From positions 1-59,337 of the forward strand of contig NZ_CAJHOA010000010.1 of the NCBI RefSeq assembly GCF_905120345.1: a stretch of 59,337 nucleotides of DNA, in the 5' to 3' direction. Of the stretch, positions 36,843 through 47,693 are shown piece after piece. A program made the position numbers and the translations under genes. This DNA is from Denitrificimonas caeni. GTDB lineage: Bacteria; Pseudomonadota; Gammaproteobacteria; Pseudomonadales; Pseudomonadaceae. The notes under the pieces are model-generated. The model saw only the letters and a list, made by a program, of their open reading frames with translations, made no database searches and was not told the origin of the DNA. How positions within the stretch are numbered: position 1 is the first letter of the stretch; each line of letters starts with the position of its first letter.

Positions 36843-38054
36843 ATGGGTCTTCGTGCATTCCTTGATAAGATCGAGCACAACTTTGAAAAAGGCGGTAAGT
36901 ACGAAAAGTGGTATGCCCTGTATGAGGCGGCTGACACCATTTTCTATCGTCCAAGTAGCGTCACTAAAACCACCGCACACGTACGTGATGGGGTTGACCT
37001 AAAACGTATAATGATCACCGTGTGGTTATGTGCGTTTCCAGCGATGTTCTTTGGTATGTGGAACATCGGTTACCAAGCTAACCTGATTTTCGCGGCAAAC
37101 CCTGATCTGTTGGCCGCTCAAGAAGGCTGGCGTATGGCTTTAAGCGGTTCTTTGGCGGGTTTTGATCCGGGCAGTGTCTGGGACAATATGATCCAGGGGG
37201 CAACATGGTTTGTGCCGATTTATCTGGTGACCTTTATTGTCGGTGGATTCTGGGAAGTGCTATTTGCTTCGATCCGCGGCCATGAGATCAACGAAGGTTT
37301 CTTCGTTACGTCCATTCTCTTTGCCTTGATCCTGCCGCCAAGCATTCCTTTATGGCAAGTTGCCATGGGTATTAGCTTTGGTGTGGTGATTGCCAAAGAA
37401 GTATTCGGTGGTACCGGTAAAAACTTCTTAAACCCGGCTCTTGCTGGTCGTGCTTTCCTGTTCTTTGCTTACCCTGCGCAACTCTCTGGAGATGCGGTGT
37501 GGACTGCCGTGGATGGTTTCGCTGGCGCCACTGCTCTGAGTTTAGGTGCTGAGGGTGGTATGGAGCAGGTGATCGGTTCAGGTATCACTTGGATGGATGC
37601 CTTTATTGGTAAAGTGCACGGTTCAGTCGGTGAAACCAGTACCTTAGCGATCTTTATTGGCGGTGCAGTGTTGCTGATTATGCGGATTGCCGCATGGCGC
37701 ATTGTTGCTGGCGTAATGATTGGCATGGTGGCCTTGAGTTCACTGTTTAACATGCTGGGTTCAGATACCAATCCGCTGTTTGCTATGCCGTGGTACTGGC
37801 ATATGGTTGTGGGTGGTTTTGCCTTCGGTATGATCTTTATGGCGACTGACCCTGTGTCTGCGTCCATGACTAATACGGGTAAGTGGATTTTTGGTGCACT
37901 GATCGGGGTGATGGTGGTGTTGATCCGTGTGGTTAACCCAGCGTTCCCAGAAGGCATGATGCTGGCGATTCTATTTGCCAACTTATGCGCACCACTGATT
38001 GACCACTTTGTTGTTCAGGCCAATATCAAGCGGAGGCTGGCACGCAATGTCTAG
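36843..38054 (+). CDS. nqrB: Na+-NQR subunit B
   Basis: A 403-residue membrane subunit with about ten helices. The covalent FMN-attachment threonine is in [10 protein letters not shown], to be loaded by the ApbE protein encoded downstream. [17 protein letters not shown] and [13 protein letters not shown] are family segments. Its end overlaps nqrC by eight bases. Confidence 0.96.
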   Translation: MGLRAFLDKIEHNFEKGGKYEKWYALYEAADTIFYRPSSVTKTTAHVRDGVDLKRIMITVWLCAFPAMFFGMWNIGYQANLIFAANPDLLAAQEGWRMALSGSLAGFDPGSVWDNMIQGATWFVPIYLVTFIVGGFWEVLFASIRGHEINEGFFVTSILFALILPPSIPLWQVAMGISFGVVIAKEVFGGTGKNFLNPALAGRAFLFFAYPAQLSGDAVWTAVDGFAGATALSLGAEGGMEQVIGSGITWMDAFIGKVHGSVGETSTLAIFIGGAVLLIMRIAAWRIVAGVMIGMVALSSLFNMLGSDTNPLFAMPWYWHMVVGGFAFGMIFMATDPVSASMTNTGKWIFGALIGVMVVLIRVVNPAFPEGMMLAILFANLCAPLIDHFVVQANIKRRLARNV

Positions 38055-38835
38055 TCAAAGAGAATCAACCGCACGCACACTCACCGTCGCTTTACTGGTG
38101 TGCTTGGTGTGTTCAGTGTTTGTGGCTGGAGCCGCCGTTGCTCTACGCCCAACACAAATTGAAAACCGTCTACTGGATAAACAGCGCAGTATTCTAGCGA
38201 TTGCTGGGTTGGGCGACGCCAGTCTATCGGCTACGCAAGTCAAGCAAATGTTTGATGAGCGCATTAAAGCGCGGATTGTCGATTTAGAAACCGGTAAGTT
38301 TTCTGATGCGCAGAATCCCATCACCTTTGATCCATTAGCTTCATCGAAGGACCCTGCTTTATCTAAAGTGTTAAGCGGATCTGAAGATATTGCCTCGATC
38401 AAGCGTCGTGAGCGTTATAGCACGGTGTATATGGTGGAGCATGATGGACAGTTGGATACTTTAATCATTCCTGTACGCGGTTATGGCCTGTGGTCAACCC
38501 TACATGGCTTTATTGCCGTGAAAGGTGATCTCAATACCGTCGCCGGCTTTGGTTTTTATGAACACGGCGAAACCCCAGGTTTGGGCGGCGAAGTGGATAA
38601 TCCAAAGTGGCGCGATCTGTGGTTAGGCAAGAACTTGTTTAACAGCAAAGATGAAGTGGCCATTCGCGTGATTAAAGGCAACGTCGATAAAAGCAGTCCA
38701 ACAGCGGCTAACCAAGTTGATGGTTTGGCCGGTGCGACCTTGACCAGTAACGGCGTGACTCACTTAGTGCAGTTCTGGCTGGGTGAGAACGGCTTTGGTA
38801 GCTTTATTGAGCATTTACGTGCTGGGGAGGCTTAA
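38047..38835 (+). CDS. nqrC: Na+-NQR subunit C
   Basis: A 262-residue subunit with one N-terminal membrane helix and a periplasmic domain bearing the FMN-attachment motif in [14 protein letters not shown]. The true start is ATG 38047 inside the end of nqrB; the longer frame from 37999 reads nqrB sequence. Confidence 0.95.
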   Translation: MSSQRESTARTLTVALLVCLVCSVFVAGAAVALRPTQIENRLLDKQRSILAIAGLGDASLSATQVKQMFDERIKARIVDLETGKFSDAQNPITFDPLASSKDPALSKVLSGSEDIASIKRRERYSTVYMVEHDGQLDTLIIPVRGYGLWSTLHGFIAVKGDLNTVAGFGFYEHGETPGLGGEVDNPKWRDLWLGKNLFNSKDEVAIRVIKGNVDKSSPTAANQVDGLAGATLTSNGVTHLVQFWLGENGFGSFIEHLRAGEA

Positions 38836-38837
38836 GC

Positions 38838-39506
38838 ATGTCACAGCCAACGATTAAACAAGTTCTTTTTGATCCTATTTTTAATAACAACCCCATTGGC
38901 TTGCAGATCCTTGGTATCTGTTCAGCCCTAGCGGTGACTTCAAACCTGAAAACTGCGTTAGTGATGTCGATTGCCTTAACCTTGGTAACCGCCTTCTCGA
39001 GCATGTTTATCTCGATGATTCGCAAGCAGATTCCAAGCTCAATTCGTATGATTGTGCAGATGGTGATCATTGCTTCATTGGTGATCGTGGTCGATCAGGT
39101 TCTGAAAGCTTATGCCTACTCATTGTCTAAGCAGTTATCGGTGTTTGTCGGATTGATTATCACCAACTGTATTGTGATGGGTCGTGCCGAAGCCTTTGCT
39201 ATGGCCAATCCGCCAGTACTGTCATTTTTTGACGGTATCGGTAACGGTTTAGGCTACAGTGCCATGCTGGTTGTTCTGGGTATTATCCGCGAACTGTTTG
39301 GCGCCGGTAAATTGATGGGTTACACCATTCTACCTGTGGTCAATGATGGCGGCTGGTACTTGCCTAACGGTATGTTGCTGTTACCACCATCGGCATTCTT
39401 CTTAATTGGTTTGATTATCTGGGGACTGCGGATGTGGAAACGAGAGCAGGTTGAAAAGCCTGACTTCAGCATTGCCGCACACTCTCAAGAGAAGGAGGCG
39501 TACTGA
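38838..39506 (+). CDS. nqrD: Na+-NQR subunit D
   Basis: A 222-residue hydrophobic subunit with six helices and [13 protein letters not shown], the conserved region that with NqrE surrounds an intramembrane iron-sulfur centre. It overlaps nqrE by one base. Confidence 0.96.
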   Translation: MSQPTIKQVLFDPIFNNNPIGLQILGICSALAVTSNLKTALVMSIALTLVTAFSSMFISMIRKQIPSSIRMIVQMVIIASLVIVVDQVLKAYAYSLSKQLSVFVGLIITNCIVMGRAEAFAMANPPVLSFFDGIGNGLGYSAMLVVLGIIRELFGAGKLMGYTILPVVNDGGWYLPNGMLLLPPSAFFLIGLIIWGLRMWKREQVEKPDFSIAAHSQEKEAY

Positions 39507-40114
39507 TGGAACATTACATCAGCTTATTTGTTAAGGCCGTTTTTGTTGAAAACATGGCTTTGGCGTTCTTCTTGGGCATGTGTACCTTTATTGCGATTTC
39601 CAAAAAAGTGGAAACAGCAATTGGTCTCGGTATTGCGGTAGTAGTGGTGCAGGCGATTACAGTGCCGGCCAACAACCTGATTTATACCTACTTACTCAAA
39701 GATGGCGCATTGGCTTGGGCAGGCATGCCTGAAGTTGATTTAAGCTTCTTGGGCTTGCTCAGCTACATCGGCGTAATTGCCGCGATTGTGCAAATCTTGG
39801 AAATGCTCCTCGATAAGTATGTGCCCGCGCTGTACAACGCGTTGGGCGTGTTCTTGCCGTTGATCACGGTAAACTGCGCCATCATGGGTGGTACCTTGTT
39901 TATGGTTGAGCGTGATTACAACTTCGCAGAAAGTACCGTATACGGTTTAGGTTCAGGTTTTTCCTGGGCGTTAGCGATTGCGTTATTAGCAGCGATTCGC
40001 GAAAAACTGAAATACAGTGACGTGCCACAAGGTCTGCAAGGGCTCGGTATCACGTTTATCACGATTGGCTTAATGTCATTAGGCTTTATGTCATTCTCTG
40101 GCGTTCAACTGTAA
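39506..40114 (+). CDS. nqrE: Na+-NQR subunit E
   Basis: A 202-residue hydrophobic subunit homologous to NqrD with inverted topology. Conserved cysteines lie in [12 protein letters not shown] and [14 protein letters not shown]. It is followed by nqrF after 13 bases with AAGGAG. Confidence 0.96.
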   Translation: MEHYISLFVKAVFVENMALAFFLGMCTFIAISKKVETAIGLGIAVVVVQAITVPANNLIYTYLLKDGALAWAGMPEVDLSFLGLLSYIGVIAAIVQILEMLLDKYVPALYNALGVFLPLITVNCAIMGGTLFMVERDYNFAESTVYGLGSGFSWALAIALLAAIREKLKYSDVPQGLQGLGITFITIGLMSLGFMSFSGVQL

Positions 40115-40127
40115 GGAGTAGCGAGTA

Positions 40128-41351
40128 ATGAATTTTGAGATTTTTCTCGCTATTGGTATGTTCACCGCGATCGTGCTCGCGCTGGTAGTGATGATTCTTA
40201 TCGCTCGTGCGCGTTTGGTATCGGACGGTGATGTAACCATTAATATCAACGGCGAGCGTACGATTACCGTACCGGCTGGTGGCAAGTTGCTACAAACCTT
40301 AGCAGGTAACAATATTTTCCTATCCTCTGCCTGTGGCGGTGGTGGTACCTGTGCCCAGTGTAAGTGTGTGATCAGCAGTGGTGGTGGCGAAATGTTGCCG
40401 ACTGAAGAATCACACTTTACCAAGCGTGAAGCTAAAGAAGGCTGGCGTCTATCCTGCCAGGTTGCGGTTAAACAGGACATGGACATTGACATCCCAGAAG
40501 AGATTTTTGGGGTTAAAAAATGGGAATGTACGGTTGAATCCAACCCGAACGTAGCGACCTTTATTAAAGAACTGACTCTGCGTATTCCTGATGGCGAGGA
40601 TGTTAACTTCCGTGCGGGTGGTTATGTGCAGTTGGAATGCCCGCCGCATGTGGTGCAGTACAAGGATTTTGATATCCAGCCAGAGTTCCATGCCGATTGG
40701 GATAAGTTTGATATTTGGCGTTACAGTTCGACCGTCACCGAGTCAACCATTCGCGCTTACTCGATGGCGAACTATCCGGATGAAAAGGGTATTGTTAAGT
40801 TTAATATCCGGGTCGCGACACCGCCACCAGGCCGTGATGATTTACCCGCCGGTATTATGTCATCGTGGGTGTTCAGCCTGAAGCCAGGTGATAAAGTCAC
40901 TGTATACGGTCCGTTTGGTGAGTTCTTTGCCAAAGATACCGAGGCAGAAATGGTCTTTGTTGGTGGTGGTGCCGGTATGGCGCCGATGCGCTCGCATATC
41001 TTTGATCAGCTTAAACGCTTGCATAGCACGCGTAAAATCAGCTTCTGGTACGGTGCGCGTTCAATGCGTGAAGCCTTCTACGTAGAAGAGTACGATAAGC
41101 TACAAGCAGAGAACCCTAACTTCACTTGGCATCTGGCGTTGTCAGATCCATTGCCGGAGGATAATTGGACGGGCCCGACTGGATTTATTCATAACGTTCT
41201 CTATGAGAACTACTTGAAAGATCACCCCGCGCCGGAAGATTGCGAGTTCTACATGTGCGGACCGCCAATGATGAACAACGCTGTAGTTAATCTGTTGCTT
41301 GATTTGGGTGTTGAACCTGAAAATATCTTACTTGATGACTTTGGAGGCTAG
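40128..41351 (+). CDS. nqrF: Na+-NQR subunit F, NADH-oxidising
   Basis: A 407-residue subunit with an N-terminal helix, a 2Fe-2S domain with ligands C69, C75, C78 and C110, an FAD domain (RAYSMANYP) and an NADH-binding domain ([16 protein letters not shown]), ending in LLDDFGG. It takes electrons from NADH into the pump. Confidence 0.96.
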   Translation: MNFEIFLAIGMFTAIVLALVVMILIARARLVSDGDVTININGERTITVPAGGKLLQTLAGNNIFLSSACGGGGTCAQCKCVISSGGGEMLPTEESHFTKREAKEGWRLSCQVAVKQDMDIDIPEEIFGVKKWECTVESNPNVATFIKELTLRIPDGEDVNFRAGGYVQLECPPHVVQYKDFDIQPEFHADWDKFDIWRYSSTVTESTIRAYSMANYPDEKGIVKFNIRVATPPPGRDDLPAGIMSSWVFSLKPGDKVTVYGPFGEFFAKDTEAEMVFVGGGAGMAPMRSHIFDQLKRLHSTRKISFWYGARSMREAFYVEEYDKLQAENPNFTWHLALSDPLPEDNWTGPTGFIHNVLYENYLKDHPAPEDCEFYMCGPPMMNNAVVNLLLDLGVEPENILLDDFGG

Positions 41352-41352
41352 T

Positions 41353-42387
41353 ATGTTACGCAACCTGTTGCAGGGAGCGTGTTTAGTGTCAACGTTAGTT
41401 TTAGCGCTCAGTGGTTGCGAGAGCAACTCTGAGCGTGTTGAAGTGCTGTCAGGTCCAACCATGGGCAGCACTTTCACCATCAAGTATGTCTATAACGCGA
41501 CAACACCTGCGGCTGATGCTGTGGGTGTTGAAGTGCAAAGCATTTTGGATCAGGTTGACCGTCAAATGTCGACCTACCGCTTAGATTCTGATATCGCCCG
41601 CTTTAATCAATCCCCCGCCCAGACCTGCATGCCAATGCCGCAGCCTGTATTGGATTTAGCCCAGTATGGCTTTGAGTTATCACAACTCAGCGACGGTGCA
41701 TTTGATTTGACCTTAGGGCCTTTGTTGAATCTTTGGGGTTTTGGTCCACAAGCGCGTTCTAAGCATGTGCCAAGCGCTGAGGCGATTGCTGAGGCAAAAG
41801 CTCGCGTGGGTTATCAGCATGTGCGTGTCGTTGATGGCCAGTTGTGTAAAGATGCTGACGTTAAAATTGAATTCAATAGTATTGCGGCGGGCTACACGGT
41901 CGATCGTATCAGTGAGCGTTTCGCCGAGCTGAATATTGATAGTTATATGATCGAAGTCACTGGCGAACTGATTGCTAAAGGGCGTAAACCTGATGGTACG
42001 CCTTGGCGTATCGCTATGGAGCAACCGCTTGGTGATGGGCAGCGAGTCATTCAGCGGGTGCTAGAAATCGATGGTTATGGTGTTAATACCTCGGGTGATT
42101 ACCGTAATTACTTTGAGGAAAATGGTATACGTTTCTCCCATACTATTGATCCGCAAGCGGGTGCGCCGATCAGTCATCGACTGGCTTCGGTAACTGTAGT
42201 GGATCGATCTACCTTACATGCCGATGGTTTAGGTACACTGTTATTAGTTTTAGGGCCTGAACGTGGTCTGTCTTTTGCGGAGGAGCACGACATTGCTGCT
42301 TTCTTTGTAATGCGTGACGGTGAGGGCTTTGCTACGCAAGTCAGCTCAGAGTTTTCCAGGATGTTTCCTGAAGGAGGTAACCCATGA
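41353..42387 (+). CDS. apbE: FAD:protein FMN transferase
   Basis: A 344-residue lipoprotein with lipobox LSGC (C22), PTMGSTFTIKY, the ApbE core and the HTIDPQAG site that binds divalent metal. It transfers FMN from FAD onto threonines of NqrB and NqrC in the periplasm. It starts two bases after the nqrF stop and overlaps nqrM by four. Confidence 0.95.
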   Translation: MLRNLLQGACLVSTLVLALSGCESNSERVEVLSGPTMGSTFTIKYVYNATTPAADAVGVEVQSILDQVDRQMSTYRLDSDIARFNQSPAQTCMPMPQPVLDLAQYGFELSQLSDGAFDLTLGPLLNLWGFGPQARSKHVPSAEAIAEAKARVGYQHVRVVDGQLCKDADVKIEFNSIAAGYTVDRISERFAELNIDSYMIEVTGELIAKGRKPDGTPWRIAMEQPLGDGQRVIQRVLEIDGYGVNTSGDYRNYFEENGIRFSHTIDPQAGAPISHRLASVTVVDRSTLHADGLGTLLLVLGPERGLSFAEEHDIAAFFVMRDGEGFATQVSSEFSRMFPEGGNP

Positions 42388-42602
42388 GCGGAATCATGTT
42401 ATTTATCGTCGTATTTGCCGTGATGTTATTAGTGGTGTTAGGAATGTCGGCGGGTGTGCTCGCTGGACGTCGACCGATCGCTGGTTCTTGCGGTGGAATT
42501 GCCAACTTGGGTATTGAGAAAGAATGCTCTATCTGCGGTGGAGTGCGCGAGAAGTGTGATGAAGTGAGCGCGGCGCAAGCGTATGACGCGACCAAGCGCT
42601 AA
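42384..42602 (+). CDS. nqrM: Na+-NQR maturation protein NqrM
   Basis: A 72-residue membrane protein (DUF539) with one helix and four cysteines, C36, C48, C51 and C58 (GSCGG, ECSICGG, KC). NqrM is needed to deliver iron to the NqrD/E centre. It overlaps apbE, completing the gene set for an active pump. Confidence 0.94.
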   Translation: MSGIMLFIVVFAVMLLVVLGMSAGVLAGRRPIAGSCGGIANLGIEKECSICGGVREKCDEVSAAQAYDATKR

Positions 42603-42703
42603 TTGTCAAGTGTTGGTAATGCTGGCCCAATAAGCCAATTTTTTTGTAAACATGTTGCAGTGTCTAGTCCTTTGTATATTGCGCATGTTGTGAAGGAGTC
42701 CAA

Positions 42704-44095
42704 ATGGCAGTTTACAACTATGATGTAGTTATTCTAGGTTCAGGACCTGCGGGAGAAGGCGCGGCAATGAATGCCGCTAAAGCAGGTCGCAAGGTTGCTG
42801 TTGTAGAAAGCCGTGGTGTCTTAGGTGGTAATAGTACGCACTTAGGTACGATTCCCTCGAAAGCTTTGCGTCACTCCGTGCGTCAAATTTTACGTTTTAA
42901 TACCAGCTCAATGTTTCGACAAATTGGTGAGCCGCGTTGGTTTTCTTTCCCTGATGTGTTGAAAAATGCGGAAAGTGTGATTGAGCGTCAAGTGGCGTCA
43001 CGTACCGGTTATTATGCGCGCAACCGTATTGATGTGTATTTTGGTACCGCAAGCTTTGCTGATGAGCATAGCGTTGATGTGGTGGGTCCCAGCCGTGTTG
43101 AAAAACTCGTTGCTAATGAAATTATCATTGCTACCGGTTCACGTCCGTACCGACCCGCTGACGTTGATTTTACCCATCCGCGTATTTATGACAGCGATAC
43201 CATTCTAAGTCTGAGTCATACTCCGCGCCGTTTGATTATTTACGGAGCGGGTGTGATTGGTTGCGAATATGCATCAATCTTTAGTGGTCTCGGTGTGTTG
43301 GTTGACTTGATTGATAACCGTAATCAGTTATTGAGTTTCTTGGATGATGAGATCTCTGATGCGCTGAGTTACCACTTGCGTAACAACAACGTGTTGATTC
43401 GTCACAATGAAGAGTATGAGCGGGTTGAAGGCGTCGATAAAGGTGTGATTTTGCATCTGAAATCCGGTAAGAAAATCAAAGCCGATGGTTTCTTATGGTG
43501 TAACGGCCGTACCGGTAACACCGATCAATTGGGTCTAGAAAACGTAGGCTTGACGGCTAATGGTCGTGGTCAGATCGATGTTGATGAATTCTACCGCACT
43601 GCCGTGCCGAATATTTACGCTGCGGGTGATGTGATTGGCTGGCCCAGTCTAGCCAGTGCTGCCTATGACCAAGGTCGTTCAGCGGCGGGTAATATTATCG
43701 ATCAGGACAGCTGGCATTTTGTTGACGATGTGCCGACTGGTATTTATACCATTCCGGAAATCAGCTCAATTGGTAAAACAGAGCGTGAATTGACTGAAGC
43801 TAAAGTGCCGTATGAAGTGGGTAAAGCCTTCTTTAAAAGCATGGCGCGTGCGCAGATTTCGAACGAGCCTGTGGGCATGCTGAAAATTCTGTTCCACCGT
43901 GAAACCTTAGCTATTTTGGGCGTGCATTGCTTTGGCTACCAAGCCTCAGAAATTGTCCATATTGGTCAAGCGATTATGAATCAGCCTGGCGAAGCCAATA
44001 CGTTGAAGTATTTTATTAATACCACGTTTAACTTCCCTACCATGGCTGAAGCGTATCGTGTCGCAGCCTATGATGGCCTGAACCGACTTTTTTAA
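42704..44095 (+). CDS. sthA: Soluble pyridine nucleotide transhydrogenase
   Basis: A 463-residue flavoprotein of the dihydrolipoamide dehydrogenase superfamily, transferring hydride between NADPH and NAD+. It shows [28 protein letters not shown], the second nucleotide site [14 protein letters not shown] and [15 protein letters not shown]. The family usually keeps a cysteine just before THLG (GNCTHLG or GGCTHWG); here it is serine 44. A full-length, otherwise canonical enzyme. Confidence 0.93.
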   Translation: MAVYNYDVVILGSGPAGEGAAMNAAKAGRKVAVVESRGVLGGNSTHLGTIPSKALRHSVRQILRFNTSSMFRQIGEPRWFSFPDVLKNAESVIERQVASRTGYYARNRIDVYFGTASFADEHSVDVVGPSRVEKLVANEIIIATGSRPYRPADVDFTHPRIYDSDTILSLSHTPRRLIIYGAGVIGCEYASIFSGLGVLVDLIDNRNQLLSFLDDEISDALSYHLRNNNVLIRHNEEYERVEGVDKGVILHLKSGKKIKADGFLWCNGRTGNTDQLGLENVGLTANGRGQIDVDEFYRTAVPNIYAAGDVIGWPSLASAAYDQGRSAAGNIIDQDSWHFVDDVPTGIYTIPEISSIGKTERELTEAKVPYEVGKAFFKSMARAQISNEPVGMLKILFHRETLAILGVHCFGYQASEIVHIGQAIMNQPGEANTLKYFINTTFNFPTMAEAYRVAAYDGLNRLF

Positions 44096-44097
44096 GC

Positions 44098-44130
44098 GGC
44101 TCCGGTCAGTGGCCTGATTCGGTCGGAGCC
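44098..44130. terminator. Hairpin between convergent sthA and glpQ
   Basis: GGCTCCG and CGGAGCC, with a loosely paired interior, separate two convergent genes. The T tract is poor (TATTTGG), so termination is plausible but not certain. Confidence 0.5.
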
Positions 44131-44146
44131 TATTTGGAACAGCGTT

Positions 44147-44869
44147 TCAGTGATTCCCAAGGATGGCAATGGCCAAACCGGGAAAGTCAGTAATCAGACT
44201 GTCTGCACCACACGCAGCGAGTCGGCGCATTAGCGCTGGCTCGTTGACTGTCCACACCGAGACATGTAATCCCTTCTGTTGTGCTTTCTTTAAGCGCTGT
44301 TCTGTTGCTAGCGTCGACTTCAATACCAACATGCTACAGCCGTAGCGTTGTGCCGTTTTTATTGGATCTAACCATGCGTATTCAGCCACCAACCCTCTGG
44401 CCAAGTGTGGAGTGAGATGCTGTGCTGCGCGTAATACTGTACGTGAGCTGCTGGTGATTATAATTTTATCTTGCAGTGAAAAATCTGCGCTGAGCTGATC
44501 AATCGCGCGGACAATCTCTGCTGCACGAGTTTTAGACGCTTCTTTAACTTCCAGCTGCCAGTGCGTGAATGGGCACTGCTCAAACAATTGCTCAAGCGTT
44601 GGAATAGGGCAGGGTAGCGGCCAAGGTGCGGTAGTGTGCCGAGCATCCATTTGCATTAATTGCGCGGCAGTATGCTGGCTGACTTTGCCACGCCGCCCAG
44701 TGGTGCGTTTCAATGTGGCATCATGAATCACCATCAGCTGTTGATCTTTCGACAGATGCAAATCCAGCTCGCAACGAGTGACGCCGGTTGCTAAGCACGC
44801 TTGAAAACTGGCTAAGGTGTTTTCTGGTGCTGCGCCGCGAGCGCCGCGGTGACCGTAAATAAGAGTCAT
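44147..44869 (-). CDS. glpQ: Glycerophosphodiester phosphodiesterase
   Basis: A 240-residue enzyme of the GDPD family: YGHRGARGAAPENTLASF with the catalytic histidine, CELDLHLSKDQ with the metal-binding residues, IHDATLKRTT with the second histidine, WTVNEP, and DSLITDFP. No signal peptide, so it is the cytosolic UgpQ-like type. Its start overlaps the PilZ gene by four bases. Confidence 0.92.
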   Translation of the reverse strand: MTLIYGHRGARGAAPENTLASFQACLATGVTRCELDLHLSKDQQLMVIHDATLKRTTGRRGKVSQHTAAQLMQMDARHTTAPWPLPCPIPTLEQLFEQCPFTHWQLEVKEASKTRAAEIVRAIDQLSADFSLQDKIIITSSSRTVLRAAQHLTPHLARGLVAEYAWLDPIKTAQRYGCSMLVLKSTLATEQRLKKAQQKGLHVSVWTVNEPALMRRLAACGADSLITDFPGLAIAILGNH

Positions 44870-45429
44870 AGTGCAGACACATCATCGGGTTGCAGTGCTA
44901 AGCGCCTTTGTTGAGCTTGTTTATGCAAAATATGCCGAGCCAGAATTTGTCGTGTTGCATCGGTGAGATTTTCAAAGAGAGTGACAGTTTGCACACCGTC
45001 AACGCTGTGGCGGTGCTCAATCACTCGTGCATCAACCCTTAAGCCAAAGCCTTGTGGCAGCAAAACAATTTTTAAGCTGAGCAGCGTACCAATCGGGTGC
45101 ACCGACTCGTCAACAAAGACCAGACTGGACTCTGAGAGGCTGACATCGCGCGCAGGTCCAATGTCTTTCAGTAAGTTGTGTGCCAAAACTTGGCCGAGTA
45201 AATCAATACGCTTGTTGATGACTTTAAAATAGCTGGCGACGCTGCGATCGGTTTCGCCAACGGCACGTAGCAACGGCTGTGCTTCATACTCCAACAGGTG
45301 TAAGTCACCTAATAAACTGAAAAGCAAGGAGTCCTCTTCAGTCTGCGTCTGCGCTAAACGAATTTGCAGTGCGATTTGATCGTCAATGCGATAGTATTCG
45401 CGGCGATCTTCGGTATCTTGTGTGGACAT
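44866..45429 (-). CDS. PilZ domain protein
   Basis: A 187-residue protein with EDRREYYRIDDQIAL at the start and a domain with DVSLSESSLVF and an acidic stretch, in keeping with the PilZ group found upstream of glpQ in Pseudomonas. The canonical RxxxR and D/NxSxxG c-di-GMP contacts appear modified, so nucleotide binding is uncertain. I use the ATG at 45429; the frame extends to 45477. Confidence 0.75.
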   Translation of the reverse strand: MSTQDTEDRREYYRIDDQIALQIRLAQTQTEEDSLLFSLLGDLHLLEYEAQPLLRAVGETDRSVASYFKVINKRIDLLGQVLAHNLLKDIGPARDVSLSESSLVFVDESVHPIGTLLSLKIVLLPQGFGLRVDARVIEHRHSVDGVQTVTLFENLTDATRQILARHILHKQAQQRRLALQPDDVSAL

Positions 45430-45519
45430 AGCGAACCCATAGCTGCAATGGAGGTCAGAGTGTAAATCGGCATGCAATAAACTGCCAACCTATCGAATTT
45501 TTTTGTGAATGTAGCCATT

Positions 45520-46767
45520 ATGTTTCGACCTTTAGCTCTATTTATTGGTATGCGTTATACGCGCGCCAAACGTCGTAATCACTTTATCTCTTTTATTTCT
45601 TTAACGTCTATGGTCGGTTTGGCTCTGGGTGTTTTAGTGATGATTTTAGTCTTGTCGGTGATGAATGGCTTTGATCGTGAACTGCGAACCCGAATTCTCG
45701 GAATGGTGCCGCATGCCACAGTCAGCTCTTATACACCACTAAATGATTGGCATGAGGTGGGCGATCAAGTGTTGCAGCATCCTGATGTTGTCGCCGTTGC
45801 ACCTTTTACCCAGCTGCAGGGCATGCTCACCCACAGTGGTAGCGTCCAGCCGGTGTTGGTCAATGGTGTGCTGCCCAGTGCTGAAAAGAATGTCTCGATT
45901 ATTAAAGACCATATGGTTGAAGGCAGTTTAGACGCTTTAGAAAGCGGTGAGTTTGGCATTGTCATTGGCCAGCAAACGGCAGCGATGTTTAATGCTTCGG
46001 TGGGTGAAAAACTGACCTTTGTCTTGCCCGAAGCCTCGATTACGCCGGCTGGTGTTTTTCCGCGCTTAAAGCGCTTTACTGTGGTCGGTGTCTTTAAAGT
46101 GGGTGCCGAATTAGACAGTTCATTAGCGCTGATTCATATTGAAGACGCCGCACGTTTGTCACGCTGGCAGCCCAATCAAGTCGAAGGCATACGCTTAAAA
46201 CTGAATAATTTATTTGATGCACCGCGTGTGGCTTGGGAAATTGCTCGCAGTATGCCCGATAGCGATTTACATCCACGGGACTGGACTCGCAGTCATGGCA
46301 ATTTATTCCAAGCCATTCAAATGGAAAAAACCATGATTGCTTTACTGTTACTGCTGATTGTTGCGGTGGCAGCCTTCAATATTATTTCCACCCTAGTCAT
46401 GGTGGTGACTGATAAAAAAGCGGATATTGCTATTTTGCGTACCTTAGGCGCTTCGCCTGGGCAGATTATGGCGATATTTATGGTGCAAGGCTCGCTGATT
46501 GGCGTGGTCGGCACTTTAATTGGTGGCGTTTTAGGTGTGATCAGTGCACTCAACGTGACGACTTGGGTGGCGGCGTTAGAGAAATTTTTTGGTCACCAAT
46601 TCTTAAGTTCGGATGTGTACTTTATTAGCTACTTGCCGTCAGAGTTGCGTAGCAACGATGTGTTGATGATTTGTGGCGCTGCTTTGTTGATGAGTTTTTT
46701 AGCGACCCTATACCCTGCGTGGCGCGCTTCACGTACTGAACCTGCAGAGGCTTTGCGTTATGAGTAA
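45520..46767 (+). CDS. lolC: Lipoprotein-releasing system permease LolC/E family
   Basis: A 415-residue inner membrane protein with one N-terminal helix ([19 protein letters not shown]), a periplasmic domain of about 220 residues and three C-terminal helices ([37 protein letters not shown]). It extracts lipoproteins for LolA. The start ATG 45520 fits the MFRPLxLFIG start of pseudomonad LolC. It overlaps lolD by eight bases. No LolE gene follows, so this may be a LolF-like single permease or lolE may be elsewhere. Confidence 0.9.
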   Translation: MFRPLALFIGMRYTRAKRRNHFISFISLTSMVGLALGVLVMILVLSVMNGFDRELRTRILGMVPHATVSSYTPLNDWHEVGDQVLQHPDVVAVAPFTQLQGMLTHSGSVQPVLVNGVLPSAEKNVSIIKDHMVEGSLDALESGEFGIVIGQQTAAMFNASVGEKLTFVLPEASITPAGVFPRLKRFTVVGVFKVGAELDSSLALIHIEDAARLSRWQPNQVEGIRLKLNNLFDAPRVAWEIARSMPDSDLHPRDWTRSHGNLFQAIQMEKTMIALLLLLIVAVAAFNIISTLVMVVTDKKADIAILRTLGASPGQIMAIFMVQGSLIGVVGTLIGGVLGVISALNVTTWVAALEKFFGHQFLSSDVYFISYLPSELRSNDVLMICGAALLMSFLATLYPAWRASRTEPAEALRYE

Positions 46768-47455
46768 TAAAGCTGTTTTAGAGTGCCGCCATTTAGGTAA
46801 GAGCTACAGTGAAGGCCCTGCTGAGGTGCATGTTTTACAAGATGTTGAGTTGTACTTAAAGCCGGGCGAGCGCGTTGCGATTATTGGCAGTTCAGGATCT
46901 GGAAAAACGACATTATTGAATATGCTTGGTGGTTTAGACACGCCCAGTGCCGGTAGTGTTTGGTTGGCGGGTGAAGAGCTGTCGGCTTTATCAGAAAAAA
47001 AACGTGGTTTGCTACGTAATCGTGCCTTGGGTTTTGTTTATCAGTTTCACCATTTACTGGCTGAGTTTAATGCCCTCGAAAACGTTTGTATGCCTCTGCT
47101 GATTGGTCATTTGCCTATTGTAGAAGCCCGCCAACGCGCAGAAGCGTTGCTGACGCGTGTAGGCCTTGCTCATCGTATTCATCATAAGCCCTCTGAGTTA
47201 TCCGGTGGTGAACGGCAACGCGTGGCGATTGCCCGAGCGTTGGTCAATCAGCCTGCTCTCGTGTTGCTGGATGAACCAACCGGTAACCTTGATCGCAGCA
47301 CCGCGCAAACGATTCAAGAGTTGATTTTAGAGCTGTCGGTTTCACTAGGCACGGCGTTTTTAGTGGTGACCCACGATCCTGCTTTAGCGCAACAAATGGA
47401 CCGCATTCTAACCTTGGAAAACGGACGCTTAATTCCAGTGGCTAAAACACAGTAG
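46760..47455 (+). CDS. lolD: Lipoprotein-releasing ABC ATPase
   Basis: A 231-residue ATPase: Walker [15 protein letters not shown]-loop [12 protein letters not shown], signature [14 protein letters not shown], Walker [13 protein letters not shown] and H-loop VVTHDP. It powers the Lol permease. The 3' neighbour is unrelated trmO on the other strand. Confidence 0.95.
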   Translation: MSNKAVLECRHLGKSYSEGPAEVHVLQDVELYLKPGERVAIIGSSGSGKTTLLNMLGGLDTPSAGSVWLAGEELSALSEKKRGLLRNRALGFVYQFHHLLAEFNALENVCMPLLIGHLPIVEARQRAEALLTRVGLAHRIHHKPSELSGGERQRVAIARALVNQPALVLLDEPTGNLDRSTAQTIQELILELSVSLGTAFLVVTHDPALAQQMDRILTLENGRLIPVAKTQ

Positions 47456-47693
47456 TGACAGACTAAGAAAGAAAATAGAGTTGTGTCTCGCAAAGGATAA
47501 GCAGGAGGAGTGTCGTGCTTTGGGGTGGATATTAATCCGTCGCTGAACCCATCCAGGGCTGAACTCCGCTATTAGGCCCTTGATGGTTGCGCTCACCACA
47601 TCGACCTCTGAGCATTTGTAGTGTTTCACTCTCGAAGCACGAGTCATTCAAGTGCTTAAGTATGCACAAATTGAGCGTTATCTCATCGACAGC
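47456..47693. other. Non-coding gap downstream of lolD
   Basis: About 240 bases where lolE would be expected in Pseudomonas. No frame resembles LolE and there is no obvious terminator. I see no RNA gene. Confidence 0.4.
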
